This document shows, piece by piece, positions 60,745-64,000 of a DNA stretch of 64,000 nt. Positions within the stretch are counted from its first letter, which is position 1. Every line of letters starts with the position of its first letter. Origin of the DNA: Epiperipatus broadwayi. Lineage: Eukaryota; Onychophora; Udeonychophora; Euonychophora; Peripatidae. The notes under the pieces are model-generated. The model saw only the letters and a program-made list of their open reading frames with translations. It was not told the DNA's origin and did no database searches. The translations under genes were made by a program, and so were the position numbers. Location: the NCBI GenBank assembly GCA_028023455.1, contig JAQFVV010006215.1, positions 8,637,950 through 8,701,949 of the forward strand, written 5' to 3'.

Positions 60745-62710
60745 CTCTTTAATTGTGAATTCACAAGATAAGATTAATATTGTTAAATTAGAAGCCATTA
60801 CAATACTTGATTACAAATTCCTTTATTAACTATATATGTTTTTTTTAAAAAAGGATCACCAGGCTATAATATCTTCAGTGAGTTCATTTGCATGAAGAAA
60901 AGAGGAGTTATACATGTCTCAAAGATGGGGTTTTAGAAAGGTACTATATTTCCCTTTAATTATTACCATATAATAATTAAAGCATAACACATTGAAAATT
61001 GTATTCCATAAAGTAAAGAATATTTTACTATAAATGCACCATGAATCTTAATAATCAACTGGAGAATAGTTGACTCCTAGCAGAACTTCTGATGGCATTT
61101 GCTTTCCAGACCTAGTCAAGTTTCAGAGATGTAGTGTGGTAGCAAGGTACCTAGAAATAAAATAAAAATATTTGTATCAGTGATATAAAAGTATTTGTAT
61201 CAATGATATCTCACATTTTTGTCTAGAAATCAACTATAATCTCTGCTTCTTCTGATGATATTTTCACAAAGATGATTTCCGTTATCCATATGCTTCTTTT
61301 TTTTTCAAATATACCTGAATGAAATACAATGCAAGGAATTTATTACTTCAGATAAATATTGTCAGTATATTGTCATTTTAATGGCTTGCAGTAGGAATGA
61401 AATTATAATTATTGCATATATTATATACATCCATTTGCCACTTTTTGTAACAAAATCTGTTTACTCTGCATAAGAATATTTTCCAACTATATTGCAAGTA
61501 AATCATTTAGAGATAAAGGTTACATTTCCAGAATTTGTCATCCATTTGCAATCCAATTGTATAATAATAGAAAAAATGATCATGTTTTAAGAACAGTGTT
61601 GTGTATAATTAGAAAATAAATTTTATTTTTGTGGTACCATTTTATTGCTGCAGATTATATTTACAGACTTAAACTTTAATTAATCATTATTCATTATGTA
61701 TTGTCTGCCTTTTCTGAAAATCCAAGATGTAGCTAATTTTCATATCTGATACATTAACATTTCCTAAATAATTTTGCAGGCTACAAAAATGGAAATATTC
61801 AAGTTCATCCATGTACAATTTATAATATACAATTTATCCTGTATATAATTTATTGACAAATACATACTGTTTTCATCACACCATCAACCAACCTGAATCT
61901 TTTCTGTAACCCAAACTCTTTTCACTAGAACAATATATCTTCTTTCAGATAAATCAAATTTGAAAGATGAAATGTCTTATTAGCTAATGGCTACAATAAT
62001 AAAACAATTTTCAAAACCTTAATTCAAGCCATAAATAATCAAAATATGAAAAAAAGGAACAACTATTATAGATTGTATTTCTTATATAAAAGAAACTACA
62101 GTTAATATTAGACATAATTTAAACCATTACAATATAAAGACAGTGTATATAACCTATAATTATCTAAGCCTAAAGACTTGATGATCTTGGAGGCCATGAA
62201 GTTTCTAAAATTCCATATGGTATTTGCAAAGATTCTTATGTAGGCATGGAAAATCACCACATTAGTGATATGAATGTATAAATGCAGTTATGTAGCACTT
62301 TCAACATCAGCATTATCTCTCCATGCTATGTATACAAGTCATATTATTGATTTCTCTAATATCAGAATACTAACCAGATATGCCATTCTCCAACAATGTC
62401 AGATCAGTGAATCTATTGAGATCCTTTGAAGATTACATTATATCAAAATACATGATGATAATGTTATTACCTTCTACTTGAAATAAGTTTTTTTTTTTAA
62501 TTTTTTAATCTAAATAATTTGTGATGTTTATTATTTCTATATGCTTTCTATTGGTAGACTATTCAGTATTATTATACATCAATGTCTGCCTTACCTCTAT
62601 CACTGTTTTCATAATATTTTTTATCCTTGATAATCCAGCTGAAATATTGGTTTATTTATACTATAATAAATTATAAACAGATGAACCTCAATAATATTTC
62701 ATTTATATAT
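60386..62710. other. AT-rich intergenic sequence with simple repeats
   Basis: Holds a TA run at 60572-60592, a compound (AAT)n-(TA)n-(GA)n repeat at about 60690-60743, and a short tandem pair of a 26-bp AAGTATTTGTATCA.TGATAT unit near 61164-61212. No gene. Confidence 0.55.
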
Positions 62711-64000
62711 ATTGTAACCGACCACCGGGATGGATTTCTACACAAGGGTATAAATTGATCAATTTAAATACTACTCTTTTAAATCATAAGCATGTAATCC
62801 TTGTAATATTCTTTACCTATGACATTTAATTTGAATTAAGAGGAGAGACACCTTTCACCTCAAATCAAAAGATCCAATCCACCCACAATAATTCTATTAC
62901 CTTGATAACAAAATGGAACACTATTCTAGCTCAGTCTTTCTTTGAACTATTCATTTGCAAAATAAATAATAATATTAATAAAATAAATCTTATTTATAAG
63001 AGATTTATATATTTATTCAACAACTAGACAAACAATGCAAAACTCACAAGAAATATAATAGGTTTTATTAATAGACCATTATAAATGTTCTAATAAATAT
63101 CAAAGATTAACACAAATTGCTATAATTTAAACTACATTCATTCAACATAAATCATGATTTAGATAATTATAGACCTTTGGTCTCCCATTACATAAATAAT
63201 AAATTATTAAGACAACATTTACACTGCCACTAATAAATATATTAGACCATATATAATATTTAATAATAATAATAATAGCATTCTATGGCTCATAATAAAT
63301 AGTTTTACATATTTTATAGTTCATGTAAAATTTTATTTTCCATTTCTAATATGCCTATTATATAATAATCAAAGTAATAATTATAAATCCTAAATTTCCC
63401 TTTAAATATACATATAAATGGATTTAACTAATATAAATGCATAGTATATGATAATATAATAATGTTATATAAAATTGATATAAAAAATAATAAGTAATAA
63501 TACCTTATCTTAACTATTCACTTGTTTTATTCACGAGCAAATTTCAATTGCTTAAAATAAAATAATTTACAATTGAAATATGTTCACGATTATATATATA
63601 TATATAGATGTGGGAAACTCTCTATAAATTAATAACTGCTTGAATATGTTAAATTTAACATAAGTTCATTTACAAAAAAAAATAAAAAAATATTAGTCTA
63701 TATTGTATCAACAAACAGATAATTATATAATACCCCATATTGTCTTGAATTTAACTTTTAACTTTACCAATACTTAATACCATATTTTATGTGTTTCTAT
63801 GAATCACGAAGGAAAATGCAGTTATACGCAAACCAACATATTATGTTTCAAGAATGGGATACAGTTTTTTACTGATTATAATAAATCTGTAATAAATCAA
63901 TATAAATATACCAAACTGAATTAAATTAATGTAAATATAGAAATAAGGATCTATAGACAATTTACCTTTCTCTCATCCTAAAACACACACACACATATAT
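62711..64000. other. AT-rich sequence to window end
   Basis: Begins with an unusually G+C-rich string, TGTAACCGACCACCGGGATG, at 62713-62732, then returns to AT-rich sequence with AAT and TA runs and a CA run at 63981-63994. No ORF, second LTR or primer-binding site found. Confidence 0.4.

Noticed and set aside
62713-64000. LTR retrotransposon beginning at TGTAACCGACCACC
   Set aside because: A TG start alone is weak; no matching second LTR, primer-binding site, polypurine tract or gag/pol coding sequence in the window.

Overview
The window is AT-rich (about a quarter G+C, judged by eye) and comes from a metazoan-type eukaryotic nucleus. It has no operons, ribosome-binding sites, rRNA or CRISPR. 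Everything recognisable is transposon-derived or repetitive: non-LTR retrotransposons, a hAT transposon, tRNA-like SINEs, foldback/MITE-type inverted repeats, microsatellites and diverged non-coding duplications. An invertebrate with a large AT-rich genome is most likely, but I cannot name the species. No host protein-coding gene is supported.

Layout. 0.7-3.9 kb: a full-length RTE-type LINE with one intact 943-residue endonuclease/reverse transcriptase ORF. 4.0-4.4 kb: a foldback repeat. 5.7-7.4 kb: a 5'-truncated copy of the same RTE on the minus strand with a perfect 10-bp target-site duplication (TSD). 7.5-8.2 kb: a long ATCT-type microsatellite. 10.9-13.1 kb: a third RTE copy (plus) with one frameshift and one stop. 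13.5-14.3 kb: an 0.8-kb inverted-repeat element. 15.0-15.35 kb: a trinucleotide array. 15.6-16.85 kb: an old RTE relic with a foldback nested inside it. 18.5-22.15 kb: an L1/Tx1-like LINE, truncated in ORF1, with a long ORF2 whose C-terminus is frameshifted. 24.0-24.25 and 27.1-27.4 kb: foldback elements. 28.1, 37.8 and 47.8 kb: a short tRNA-like SINE family. 30.5-34.4 kb: the least AT-rich stretch, with a CpG-containing patch, two tandem-repeat blocks and a TA-flanked MITE candidate; this is the best place to look for a promoter or untranslated exons. 38.9-41.3 kb: a complete hAT transposon with a perfect 8-bp TSD, matching TIRs and a transposase interrupted only by three in-frame stops. About 42.9-47.4 and 51.3-57.5 kb: two diverged direct copies of one non-coding sequence, the second carrying a fourth young RTE copy at 55.7-57.2 kb. 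57.8 kb: a foldback. 58.4-60.4 kb: a second ancient RTE relic, again containing a foldback. 60.4-64 kb: AT-rich sequence.

How the parts relate. The RTE copies fall into two age classes: four close copies at 0.7, 5.7, 10.9 and 55.7 kb, and two heavily decayed relics at 15.6 and 58.4 kb. Only the copy at 1021-3852 could still encode a complete retrotransposition protein. SINE copies depend on LINE machinery, but their partner cannot be identified here. Foldback elements recur throughout and two of them sit inside the old RTE relics, so the insertion order can be read from nesting.
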